Assembly: GCA_964398805.1 (NCBI GenBank)
Contig: CAYNNI010000039.1
Location: 1-8,331 of the forward strand
DNA: 8,331 nt
Source of the DNA: CAISDH01 sp964398805
GTDB taxonomy: Archaea > Micrarchaeota > Micrarchaeia > Micrarchaeales > Micrarchaeaceae
Direction of reading: 5' to 3'
A program made the position numbers and the translations under genes. Below, piece after piece: positions 1 through 5,949 of this stretch (its first letter is position 1; every line of letters begins with the position of its first letter). The notes beneath the pieces are model-generated. The model was not told the DNA's origin, did no database searches, and was given only the letters and a program-made list of their open reading frames with translations.

Positions 1-83
1 GAAGTAGTATTTGTTGTATCGCAGAGTGCAATTCATTCACGACCTAAAGGTCGTGGCATTCTTGCCCTACGAGTAACAAGAAT
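1..83 (+). mobile_element. Probable right-end remnant of an IS200/IS605 (TnpB-type) element, partial
   Basis: A perfect 7-bp hairpin with a TAAA loop (CACGACC 38-44, GGTCGTG 49-55) is preceded by an ATTCAT-type stretch and followed by GCATTCTTGCC. From family knowledge, this arrangement resembles the subterminal right-end hairpin of IS200/IS605-group elements carrying tnpB, which also forms the 3' part of the guide (omega) RNA. A second perfect 7-bp inverted repeat follows at once (ATTCTTG 58-64, CAAGAAT 77-83, 12-nt loop). Any tnpB would lie left of the window; frame 1 stays open from base 1 to a TGA at 112-114 but reads through the hairpin and I cannot assign it to TnpB. The outer boundary is not determinable. 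The alternative is a plain transcription-terminator hairpin of an upstream gene. Confidence 0.42.
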
Positions 84-142
84 TATTGGACAACACATAT
101 CTCACAGTTTATGAGGGATTTCTACAAAGCCGGTTTATTAGC

Positions 143-182
143 AAAGCGTGGCGTACGCCAATCGCTTTAAGCGTGCGCACGC
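143..182. repeat. Cluster of palindromes upstream of the DUF763 gene
   Basis: Three palindromes lie back to back: TGGCGTACGCCA (149-160, perfect 12 bp), CGCTTTAAGCG (163-173, 5-bp arms around one T) and GCGTGCGCACGC (171-182, perfect 12 bp). AAAGCG (143-148) also pairs with CGCTTT (163-168) around the first palindrome, giving a larger imperfect hairpin. The cluster encloses the TATA-like box and ends 10 bp before the chosen ATG, so an operator role or a mobile-element scar are both possible. The palindromes are directly visible; the role is inference. Confidence 0.5.
163..172 (+). promoter_or_regulatory. Candidate TATA box for the DUF763 gene
   Basis: The CTTTAAG core is centred about 25 bp upstream of the ATG at 193, the spacing expected for an archaeal TATA box driving a leaderless transcript. 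No Shine-Dalgarno sequence precedes the ATG, which agrees with leaderless initiation. The box sits inside a palindrome, so the resemblance could be fortuitous. Confidence 0.35.
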
Positions 183-192
183 AAATACAGGC

Positions 193-1245
193 ATGCACCG
201 CGCGACAGTGCTGCCCTTGCACTACGGCAGGGCGCCCAGATGGCTCTACCAGCGCATGGTGAAGCTCAGCAGGGCGATATCGCTGGTCGTGATGGACCAG
301 TTCGGCGCCGACGAGCTGCTTACGCGGCTGAGCGACACCGGCTGGTTCCAGGCATTCGCGTGCGCCGTGGGCTACGACTGGCACAGCAGCGGCACCACGA
401 CCGTGACAGTGGCGGCGCTGAAGGAGGCGCTGAACGACACGGGAGAGCTGTACATAGCGGGCGGCAAGGGCAAGGAAGGGCTGAGGACGCCGGAAGAGAT
501 AACCGCGGGCGTGGATGCGCTTTCGATACCCAACGAGGCGCGGTCCTTCAGAGAGTGCAGCAAGATAGCCGCGAAGGTCGACTCGTGCATGGTCTACGAC
601 AGCGTCGGCATCTACCAGCACGCCTTCCTCTTCGCGAAGAGCAGGAGGTGGGCGGTAATACAGCAGGCGATGGACACGAAGCGCAGGCGGGCGATAAGGT
701 TCCAGTGGCTGAGCGACCTCATAAACAAGGGCGATGTCGCGGACGAGCCCCATGCAGGCATACAGACGCAGCTGCGCACCCAGAGCGCTGACCTCACGTA
801 CAGCGAGAACAAGTGGGCGAGGGCCTCGCTCACGGACGCGCTGCAGGAATGCGGCCGCGTGCTTAAGAGCGCCTATCCCGACAGGCACGAGATATTCAAG
901 AGCGTGGACGTGAGCGACAGGGGGCGCAGGGCGATAAGGAGCGCGGCAGAGCTCGACCCGAAGGACTACAGGGAGCTCCTCCTGACAAAGGGAGTTGGCC
1001 GCGCCACCATCAGGTCGCTGGCTTTCGTCGCATCGCTCATATTCGACAAGGAGCTTGCCTACAGGGACCCCGTAGCGTTCTCGTACAACCTTGGAGGCAA
1101 GGACGGCATCCCGTTCCCGGTAAACAGGAGCACCTATGACAGCGTTGTCGAGAGCATGGACGGCATCATCGATGCGGCGAACATCGAGAAGGAGGAGAAG
1201 ATAAACGCGATGAAGCGCCTGAGCCGCGCGATGTGCGAGAGCTAG
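193..1245 (+). CDS. DUF763 family protein
   Basis: The 350-aa product matches the DUF763 family, which is common in archaea and thermophilic bacteria and has no established function. Seen: the family's N-terminal signature PLHYGRAPRWL (residues 8-18), GYDWHSSGTTT (60-70), and a C-terminal stretch LLLTKGVGRATIRSLA (about 262-277) that looks like a helix-hairpin-helix, followed by a GGKDG-containing segment. An HhH suggests nucleic-acid contact, but this is inference. The ATG at 193 was chosen because it puts the signature at the usual distance from the N terminus; a GTG at 148 in the same frame would add 15 residues that lie across the upstream palindromes. The gene is monocistronic. It converges on the - strand HAD gene, and the two stop codons overlap in a CTAG. 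The family assignment is firm; function is unknown. Confidence 0.9.
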   Translation: MHRATVLPLHYGRAPRWLYQRMVKLSRAISLVVMDQFGADELLTRLSDTGWFQAFACAVGYDWHSSGTTTVTVAALKEALNDTGELYIAGGKGKEGLRTPEEITAGVDALSIPNEARSFRECSKIAAKVDSCMVYDSVGIYQHAFLFAKSRRWAVIQQAMDTKRRRAIRFQWLSDLINKGDVADEPHAGIQTQLRTQSADLTYSENKWARASLTDALQECGRVLKSAYPDRHEIFKSVDVSDRGRRAIRSAAELDPKDYRELLLTKGVGRATIRSLAFVASLIFDKELAYRDPVAFSYNLGGKDGIPFPVNRSTYDSVVESMDGIIDAANIEKEEKINAMKRLSRAMCES

Positions 1246-2024
1246 CGCTTCCGTTCGCAGCTCCTGATTATTTCCGCTATGATCTTCTCGGTGTCGTCCG
1301 GGCCGTTGACCGCTATGCACTCGACGCCGGTCCTCTTGACCGGGTAGTCGTTCCCGCCCTCGAATAGCGCATCTCCTATGAAAAGCATCTCGCCGATTCC
1401 GTAGCCCAGGTACTCCTTTATCTTCATTATTCCGTGCGCCTTGTCTATGCCTTTCCTGGTGACGTCTATGGAGGTCATCCCGCCTATCGTTACCTCGAAC
1501 TCCGGTATGAGCTTCTCGAGATAGCCCTTGATCGCCTGGCGCTTCTTCGCGCCAGGGTCCCACACGCTCTTGAACTCTATGGGCGCCTGCTGGCCGAGCG
1601 CGGAGAACGTTATCTGCGTCCCCCTGTCCTCGATTATCTCGCCGAAGGTGTACTCTGGCTTCTTGTAGCCGAAATCATTGAGGGCCTTCTCGAAGGCTTT
1701 CTTTATCTTGGCCCTTTCGCCCGGGCTCAGGTTCTCTGCGTATATCTGCCTCCAGGCGCCATCTACGAAACGGTAGAACGTCGTGGCGCACGTCGGGAAC
1801 AGGTAAAGGCGGGAGAACGCCGCGCTGCTTGAGGGCAGGCCCTCAACGAACTGGTTCTGGAATTGGGAGTACCTGCCGCCTCCTATGACCGCGAAGTCCT
1901 TGTAGCCCAGCAGCTTGGTCAGGAGCTCGACCATGCTCGGCTCGATCATGCTCTTGCTCGGCGTGAGCGTGCCGTCCAGGTCCGCAACGATTATCTTTTT
2001 CGTCGAATAGTCCGTTCCATGCAC
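1242..2024 (-). CDS. Eukaryote-type phosphomannomutase-like HAD (subfamily IIB) protein
   Basis: The 260-aa product has HAD features in the order seen in eukaryotic PMM1/PMM2 (about 246 aa): ADLDGTLTP with the nucleophile D15 and acid/base D17, GGGRY (48-52) in the place of the PMM GGSDF segment, GGMTSIDV (181-188) followed by GIDK matching PMM's GGMxSFDV...WDK, and FIGD (D218) followed by GGND (223-226). By family, such enzymes interconvert mannose-6-P and mannose-1-P for GDP-mannose and glycan synthesis; a sugar phosphatase activity is the alternative. The start is inferred as GTG 2024-2022: no in-frame ATG lies before the DxDGT motif, the next in-frame ATG (residue 26) would delete it, and a TATA box lies about 30 bp upstream. 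The frame stays open far upstream, but that part is antisense to the + strand gene. The stop overlaps the DUF763 stop. Confidence 0.83.
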   Translation of the reverse strand: MHGTDYSTKKIIVADLDGTLTPSKSMIEPSMVELLTKLLGYKDFAVIGGGRYSQFQNQFVEGLPSSSAAFSRLYLFPTCATTFYRFVDGAWRQIYAENLSPGERAKIKKAFEKALNDFGYKKPEYTFGEIIEDRGTQITFSALGQQAPIEFKSVWDPGAKKRQAIKGYLEKLIPEFEVTIGGMTSIDVTRKGIDKAHGIMKIKEYLGYGIGEMLFIGDALFEGGNDYPVKRTGVECIAVNGPDDTEKIIAEIIRSCERKR

Positions 2025-2050
2025 CCCTGGCAGGTATTGCTCTGCCTCTG

Positions 2051-2060
2051 TTTTTATACT
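2051..2060 (-). promoter_or_regulatory. TATA box of the HAD/phosphomannomutase-like gene
   Basis: On the - strand this reads AGTATAAAAA. Its centre (about 2054) is 30 bp upstream of the GTG at 2024, so the transcript would have only a few leader bases. No Shine-Dalgarno sequence precedes the GTG. This is the best TATA match in the window and it decides the start of the gene. Confidence 0.6.
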
Positions 2061-2104
2061 TATGGCGTAGGGACCTTTTCGCGCTTCCTGCGCCAACAAA
2101 TAGC

Positions 2105-2111
2105 TTATAAA
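2105..2111 (+). promoter_or_regulatory. TATA box of the PRODH-fold to RNase Z gene cluster
   Basis: TTATAAA is centred at 2108, 25 bp upstream of the GTG at 2133, consistent with a leaderless first gene. With the oppositely oriented box at 2051-2060 it forms a compact divergent promoter region (2025-2132). It is the only clear promoter before the tightly packed downstream genes, so it probably drives most of that cluster. Confidence 0.6.
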
Positions 2112-2132
2112 GCATGAATCCCAAGTAGGTGC

Positions 2133-3017
2133 GTGGTACAATTGCCAGAGCAGAGGAGCATCATAGAGCGCCTCGTGTTCAGGTTTGTGAAGAAGCGCAT
2201 TGCGGGCCCCACCAGCGCCTCGGCGCTGCAGGCGATAAGCAGGATCAACGCGGACGGGCTGCACGCAACCCTGACGCTTCTCAACGACAACGTGTCGAAC
2301 GCAGCCAAGGCGCGGTACAACTCCAACGCCTACATGCAGCTGATAAGGCAGATATCGCGGCTGCGCCTCGGCTCTGACGTCTCGCTGAGGCCGGTGCAGG
2401 TGGGCTACGGCGTAGACAGGGAGCTCACGCGCAGGAACCTCGACGAGATACTCGGCATCGCCGCGGACAACAAGATAAACCTCTGGATAGAGCAGGACAG
2501 CCTGTCCAGCGTAAGGGACCACCTTTCGCTGTACAGGGATATGCGGGACCGGCACAGCAATGTCGGCGCAGAGATACAGCCCGCGCATACCGGCACGGTG
2601 GGCGCGCTTGACGGCGAGATAGAGCCGAAGGACCTCATAAAGGTGAGGCGCCATTCCAACGGGGACACGGACGGCCGCGCCCGCAAGAGCGCGATAGAGC
2701 TGTACACCAGCTACGTGGACAGGCTCCTTGCGAAACGCGCGTCGGTCTCGGTGTGGGAGCACGACCTCGACGTCATAAGGAAGCTCGCTGCAGCTGACTC
2801 GCGCTACAAGAAGAGCGTCAGGTTCGAGGTGCCGATGGGCTACAACAAGCACCGCATGAAGAAGCTGCAGCAGAGCAAGATCGAGTTCAGCGTCTATGTC
2901 CCGTTCGGGAAGGACTGGGTGCCGTATCTCGTAGGGAAGCTCGCCGAGGGGCGGGTCAGAAGGATTGCGGTCGCGCTTCTTGATGGAGAAGGTGGTGAGC
3001 ATGCCCGCGAAGTCTAG
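2133..3017 (+). CDS. Divergent proline dehydrogenase-fold (PRODH) protein
   Basis: The 294-aa product aligns by eye along most of its length with monofunctional bacterial FAD-dependent proline dehydrogenases: VSLRP (83-87) in the place of the SLKMT strand, WIEQDSL (118-124), VGAEIQP, WEHD (208-211) for the THD motif, RFEVPMGY (230-237) for the EFQMLYG strand, and YVPFGKDW (255-262) for the near-invariant YVPYGxxW. Key substrate residues are changed: the Arg-Arg pair that binds the proline carboxylate in this family is Gly268-Lys269, although Glu272 remains; the strand-1 Lys is Arg86; and the VKGAY motif is replaced by KVRRHSN. Proline oxidation is therefore doubtful, and another substrate or a non-enzymatic role is possible. 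Start: GTG 2133, 25 bp after a TATA box. The 3' end overlaps the next gene by 17 nt. The fold assignment is moderately firm; the reaction is unassigned. Confidence 0.75.
   Translation: MVQLPEQRSIIERLVFRFVKKRIAGPTSASALQAISRINADGLHATLTLLNDNVSNAAKARYNSNAYMQLIRQISRLRLGSDVSLRPVQVGYGVDRELTRRNLDEILGIAADNKINLWIEQDSLSSVRDHLSLYRDMRDRHSNVGAEIQPAHTGTVGALDGEIEPKDLIKVRRHSNGDTDGRARKSAIELYTSYVDRLLAKRASVSVWEHDLDVIRKLAAADSRYKKSVRFEVPMGYNKHRMKKLQQSKIEFSVYVPFGKDWVPYLVGKLAEGRVRRIAVALLDGEGGEHAREV
2991..2998 (+). promoter_or_regulatory. Ribosome-binding site of the SDR gene
   Basis: GGTGGTGA precedes the ATG at 3001; its first GGTG leaves a 6-nt spacer. This favours 3001 over the in-frame upstream candidates (TTG 2965, ATG 2983), which would add a short N-terminal tail before the Rossmann strand. 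Confidence 0.5.
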
Positions 3018-4041
3018 CATAACGCTAGTTACCGGCGCCACGTCGATGCTCGGAAGGAAAGTGGCTGAGCGGCTCATGGGCAGGGGCGACACCGTCAGGA
3101 CTGTGCTGAAGGAAACGCCAAGGGCGAACGAGGAGTGGCGCATGCTGCCTCCGGGGGTCGTGCCCTATGTCGCAGACATAACGCTCAAGGACAGGAGCCA
3201 GAAGGACACGCTCCTGCAGGCTTGCAAGGGCGCGACGGACATCTTCCACATCGCGGGCGCGACGTACAACTACCGCAACACCTACGACCAGCTGATCGAC
3301 GTCAACGTGGTGGGCACCGAGAACATGCTCAGGGCATGGCTGGAGGCGAACCCCGCGCCGGCACGCGGCCGCATCATATTCACGAGCAGCATCTCCGTGT
3401 ACGGCTACAACAGGCCGGGGGAGACGCTGCACGAGGGCTCGGAGCCGAAGCCCGCCGGGCCTTATTCCGCGAGCAAGCTGATGGCGGAGCGCGTCATCGA
3501 GTCGTGGTGCGCGGCCAACCCGAGGCTGAGCTACTCGATCGCGAGACTCGGCACCCTTTACGGCGAGGGCTACGAGACCAGCTTCTTCAAGACGTTCGAG
3601 CTCATAAAGGATGGCATGATGACTTATGCGGGGTCCGGAGCGAACCACCTCACGCTGATCCATGTCGACGACGCGGTCGACGCGCTGATGGAAATGCACG
3701 AAAAGATGGACAAGAGCGAGGGCAGGACCTACAATGTCACGGACGGCGTGGCGCACACGGAGAAGGAGCTTTTCGGCGACGTTGCGCGCTTCATGAAGCT
3801 GACGCCCCAGAAGGAACCTGCGCGCTCGCTGTTCGCGAGGCTCGGCGTCAGGAGGAACGGCATAAAGAGCGACGAGTACGACTTCCTCAACAGCGACAGG
3901 GTCGTGAGCATAGAGAGGGCAAGGAAGGAGCTGGGCTTCAAGCCCATCAGAAGCATTGAGAAAGAGGGCAGGGAGTTCGTCGAAAGCTTCATGGCGACTC
4001 GCGCGAGGCCCGTCCAGCAAGGCTCAAGGTGGCACATATGA
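3001..4041 (+). CDS. Extended short-chain dehydrogenase / NAD-dependent epimerase-type protein
   Basis: The 346-aa product begins directly with a Rossmann strand and dinucleotide loop, ITLVTGATSMLGRK (residues 7-20). The catalytic set is present: S130 in TSSISVYG (128-135) and Y155/K159 in the YSASK motif (YxxxK). The length suits extended SDRs such as nucleotide-sugar epimerases/dehydratases, 3-beta-hydroxysteroid dehydrogenases and dihydroflavonol-reductase-like enzymes; the substrate cannot be told from sequence alone. The nucleotide loop reads GATSMLG, with Ser15 where the middle Gly of GxxGxxG is usual. It starts inside the end of the PRODH-fold gene and its TGA overlaps the ATG of the GGGP synthase gene (ATGA, 4038-4041), so translational coupling is likely. 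Neighbouring lipid and sugar-phosphate genes fit a role in lipid head-group or glycan chemistry, but that is inference. Confidence 0.85.
   Translation: MPAKSSITLVTGATSMLGRKVAERLMGRGDTVRTVLKETPRANEEWRMLPPGVVPYVADITLKDRSQKDTLLQACKGATDIFHIAGATYNYRNTYDQLIDVNVVGTENMLRAWLEANPAPARGRIIFTSSISVYGYNRPGETLHEGSEPKPAGPYSASKLMAERVIESWCAANPRLSYSIARLGTLYGEGYETSFFKTFELIKDGMMTYAGSGANHLTLIHVDDAVDALMEMHEKMDKSEGRTYNVTDGVAHTEKELFGDVARFMKLTPQKEPARSLFARLGVRRNGIKSDEYDFLNSDRVVSIERARKELGFKPIRSIEKEGREFVESFMATRARPVQQGSRWHI
4027..4032 (+). promoter_or_regulatory. Ribosome-binding site of the GGGP synthase gene
   Basis: AGGTGG with a 5-nt spacer precedes the ATG at 4038. This supports 4038 rather than the in-frame GTG at 4029, which lies inside the site. 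Confidence 0.6.
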
Positions 4042-4829
4042 AACAAGGAAAAGTAGAAAAATACATACACGAGGCGCTTGAGAGCAAGGGCGCGATGCTG
4101 TTCTGCCTGGTCGATCCCGTAGACTACAAGAGCGAGGACGAGGTCATACGGGTATCCAAGCTGCTCGACAAGGGCGGCGCCGACGCCATGCTCATAGGCG
4201 GCAGCACCGAGGTGCAGGGCGAGCTGCTCGACAACGTGGCGAAGACCATAAAGGACGCGGTGGACGTGCCGGTCATACTGTTCCCGGCGAACATCTCGTC
4301 CGTCACGAGGTACGCGGACGCGATATACTTCATGTCGCTGCTCAACGCAAGGAACCCGTACTGGATAACCCAGGCGCAGATGCTAGCCGCGCCCACGGTC
4401 AAGAAGTTCGGAGTGGAGCCGATACCCGTCGGCTACATAGTGGTGCACCCTGGAGGCACTGTGGGCTGGGTCAGCGACGCCAATTTCATACCAAGGGAGA
4501 AGCCTAAGCTCGCCGCCTCGCTTGCGATGGCGGGCGAGTTCCTGGGCAACAGGCTCATACTCACGGACACCGGCTCCAACCCCGCTCTTCAGGGGGCGGG
4601 CCATGTGCCTGTGGAGATGATACGCGCGGTCAAGAGCGCGATCACGGTGCCGTACATAGTCGCGGGCGGGATACGCACGCCCGAGGAGCTTGGCAACGTC
4701 TTTGCCAGCGGCGCGGACATAGCGCAGGTCGGCACCGCGTTCGACCAGAATCCGGAGAAGGCGCTGAAGACAGTCGAGGCTTTCGCGAAGGTCACGAAGG
4801 AGGAGGGCGCAAAGAAGGCAAGGGCTTAG
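4038..4829 (+). CDS. Geranylgeranylglyceryl phosphate synthase (GGGPS/PcrB family)
   Basis: The 263-aa product is a TIM-barrel prenyltransferase that joins geranylgeranyl diphosphate to sn-glycerol-1-phosphate, making the first ether bond of archaeal membrane lipids. Motifs in order: LVDP (24-27), where an acidic residue helps bind Mg-diphosphate; IGGSTE (53-58); GYIVVHPGGTVGW (132-144); and the phosphate-binding GGIRTPEE (210-217) followed by AQVGTAF. The YIVVHPG...GW segment resembles the group II enzymes of most archaea rather than bacterial PcrB, whose substrate is a shorter or different prenyl chain. The length is normal for the family. The start overlaps the SDR stop (ATGA), and the RqcH gene begins one base after its own stop. 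Essential in archaea, and the strongest single indicator of the organism's domain. Confidence 0.95.
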   Translation: MKQGKVEKYIHEALESKGAMLFCLVDPVDYKSEDEVIRVSKLLDKGGADAMLIGGSTEVQGELLDNVAKTIKDAVDVPVILFPANISSVTRYADAIYFMSLLNARNPYWITQAQMLAAPTVKKFGVEPIPVGYIVVHPGGTVGWVSDANFIPREKPKLAASLAMAGEFLGNRLILTDTGSNPALQGAGHVPVEMIRAVKSAITVPYIVAGGIRTPEELGNVFASGADIAQVGTAFDQNPEKALKTVEAFAKVTKEEGAKKARA

Positions 4830-4830
4830 C

Positions 4831-5949
4831 ATGCGCGCCCTTTACTCGCTCGAGCTAGCCGCGCTTGTAAAGGAGCTCAAGCCAATGGAAGGCTTCAGGA
4901 TAAGCAGGTTCTACGAGATAGGCGATGGCAGGTTCCTCCTGAGGCTGAGGAACGGCGAGGAGCGGATGAACGTGCAGTGCATCCTGCCCTACGCCATTTT
5001 CAGCACCGACTATTCGCCGCAGGGCGTTGAGCCCACCTCGTTTGCGCTTGCCGCAAGGAAACGCGCCGAGGGCGCGAGGATCGAGAGCGTGGGCCAGCTG
5101 AACAACGACAGGATAGTCGTAATCGGGCTGAGCAAGGGCGGCGATGTCAGCAACCTGATACTTGAGCTCTTCGGCAGGGGCAATCTCATAGTCACCGACA
5201 GCGCCATGCAGATAACGCTTGCTTACTCCATGCATAACTTCAAGGACAGGTCGGTGCGCGTCAAGTCGGAGTACAAGCCGCCGAGCGGCGCGCCGCTTGA
5301 CTTTATTAACCACGATAATGTAAGGAACGCGATAGCGGAAACGCAACACAAGGATCGTGAGGCAGAAGCACTTCCTGCTTTGACGAGGGGCATCGGCATA
5401 GGCACGCTCTACATAGAGGAAGCGCTTGGGAGGGCAGGAGTGCCTCCTGAAAGAAAGATTTCGGAAATAAGCAAAAAAGGATTCGACTTGATCGCGGACA
5501 GCATCATCGCGATAATAAAGGAGTGCACGGATTCGCAGTCACCCACGCTGTATATGAAGGATGGTGCGATAGTGGACTTTTCGCTGTGCCCCATAAGGAA
5601 GTACGCGCAGCTCGGGGCCACGAAGGCGGATTCCGTGCAGGCGCTGCTGGACGCGTTCTACAGCCAGCAGGTGCCCGTAGAGGCGGTAAAGAGCAGGGAG
5701 GCCCTGGAGCTCGAGAAGAGCCTGGCCAAGCAGCGCGCGCTCCTGAACCAGCTTGACGTAGAGATCGGCAAGTGCAGGGAGGGCGCGGACGTGGTAATGC
5801 GCAACCTCAACAGCATAAACGCGCTGGTAGGCTTCATGAGGCAGAACAAGCGCGCCACGAAAGAGGAGGCGCAGGCCGCAGCGCAAGAGATAAGGATATT
5901 GGATGTCAATCTAAAAGACAAGACTGTGCGCATAGATATCGGTGCATGA
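4831..5949 (+). CDS. rqcH: RqcH/Rqc2 (NFACT) family protein lacking the C-terminal half
   Basis: RqcH (Rqc2/NEMF in eukaryotes) binds the 50S subunit carrying a stalled nascent chain and recruits tRNA-Ala for C-terminal alanine tailing. This 372-aa product has a recognisable NFACT-N domain (about 1-170: LELAALVKELKPMEGFRISR near the start and the conserved Asp-Arg of the family at D93-R94), a helix-hairpin-helix (about 181-205, RGIGIGTLYIEEAL) and one long coiled-coil arm (about 288-345). It then ends in ILDVNLKDKTVRIDIGA, the position where full-length archaeal homologues (roughly 550-700 aa) reach the tip before the returning arm and the NFACT-R (DUF814) domain. Nothing like NFACT-R follows; RNase Z starts at the next base. 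The segment around 5290-5510 is noticeably more AT-rich than the flanks. Family assignment is firm; whether the product works alone is unknown. Confidence 0.88.
   Translation: MRALYSLELAALVKELKPMEGFRISRFYEIGDGRFLLRLRNGEERMNVQCILPYAIFSTDYSPQGVEPTSFALAARKRAEGARIESVGQLNNDRIVVIGLSKGGDVSNLILELFGRGNLIVTDSAMQITLAYSMHNFKDRSVRVKSEYKPPSGAPLDFINHDNVRNAIAETQHKDREAEALPALTRGIGIGTLYIEEALGRAGVPPERKISEISKKGFDLIADSIIAIIKECTDSQSPTLYMKDGAIVDFSLCPIRKYAQLGATKADSVQALLDAFYSQQVPVEAVKSREALELEKSLAKQRALLNQLDVEIGKCREGADVVMRNLNSINALVGFMRQNKRATKEEAQAAAQEIRILDVNLKDKTVRIDIGA
5941..5944 (+). promoter_or_regulatory. Ribosome-binding site of the RNase Z gene
   Basis: GGTG with a 5-nt spacer precedes the ATG at 5950. It lies within the last codons of the RqcH gene, consistent with expression from a shared transcript. 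Confidence 0.5.

Noticed and set aside
1..114. C-terminal coding tail of TnpB in frame 1
   Set aside because: The frame is open to the TGA at 112-114 but passes through the hairpin, and the residues do not match a TnpB C terminus I can recognise; too short to call.
109..1563. Long - strand open frame (484 codons) opposite DUF763
   Set aside because: It is antisense to a clear family member, its translation is low-complexity (rich in Arg, Ala, Val, His) with no recognisable motif, and such frames are expected opposite GC-rich codon usage.
2025..3143. The 373 codons upstream of the HAD protein in the same open - strand frame
   Set aside because: This part is antisense to the PRODH-fold gene and the SDR start, has no HAD or other domain pattern, and lies upstream of the gene's own TATA box. 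The HAD protein is complete without it.
3025..4020. 331-codon - strand frame opposite the SDR
   Set aside because: It is a codon-bias shadow of a gene with an intact catalytic motif set; no motif or start signal of its own is visible.
5946..5949. Programmed frameshift continuing RqcH into a longer product
   Set aside because: The sequence after the stop codes for a complete RNase Z from its first residue; no NFACT-R pattern is readable in any frame nearby and no slippery run is present.
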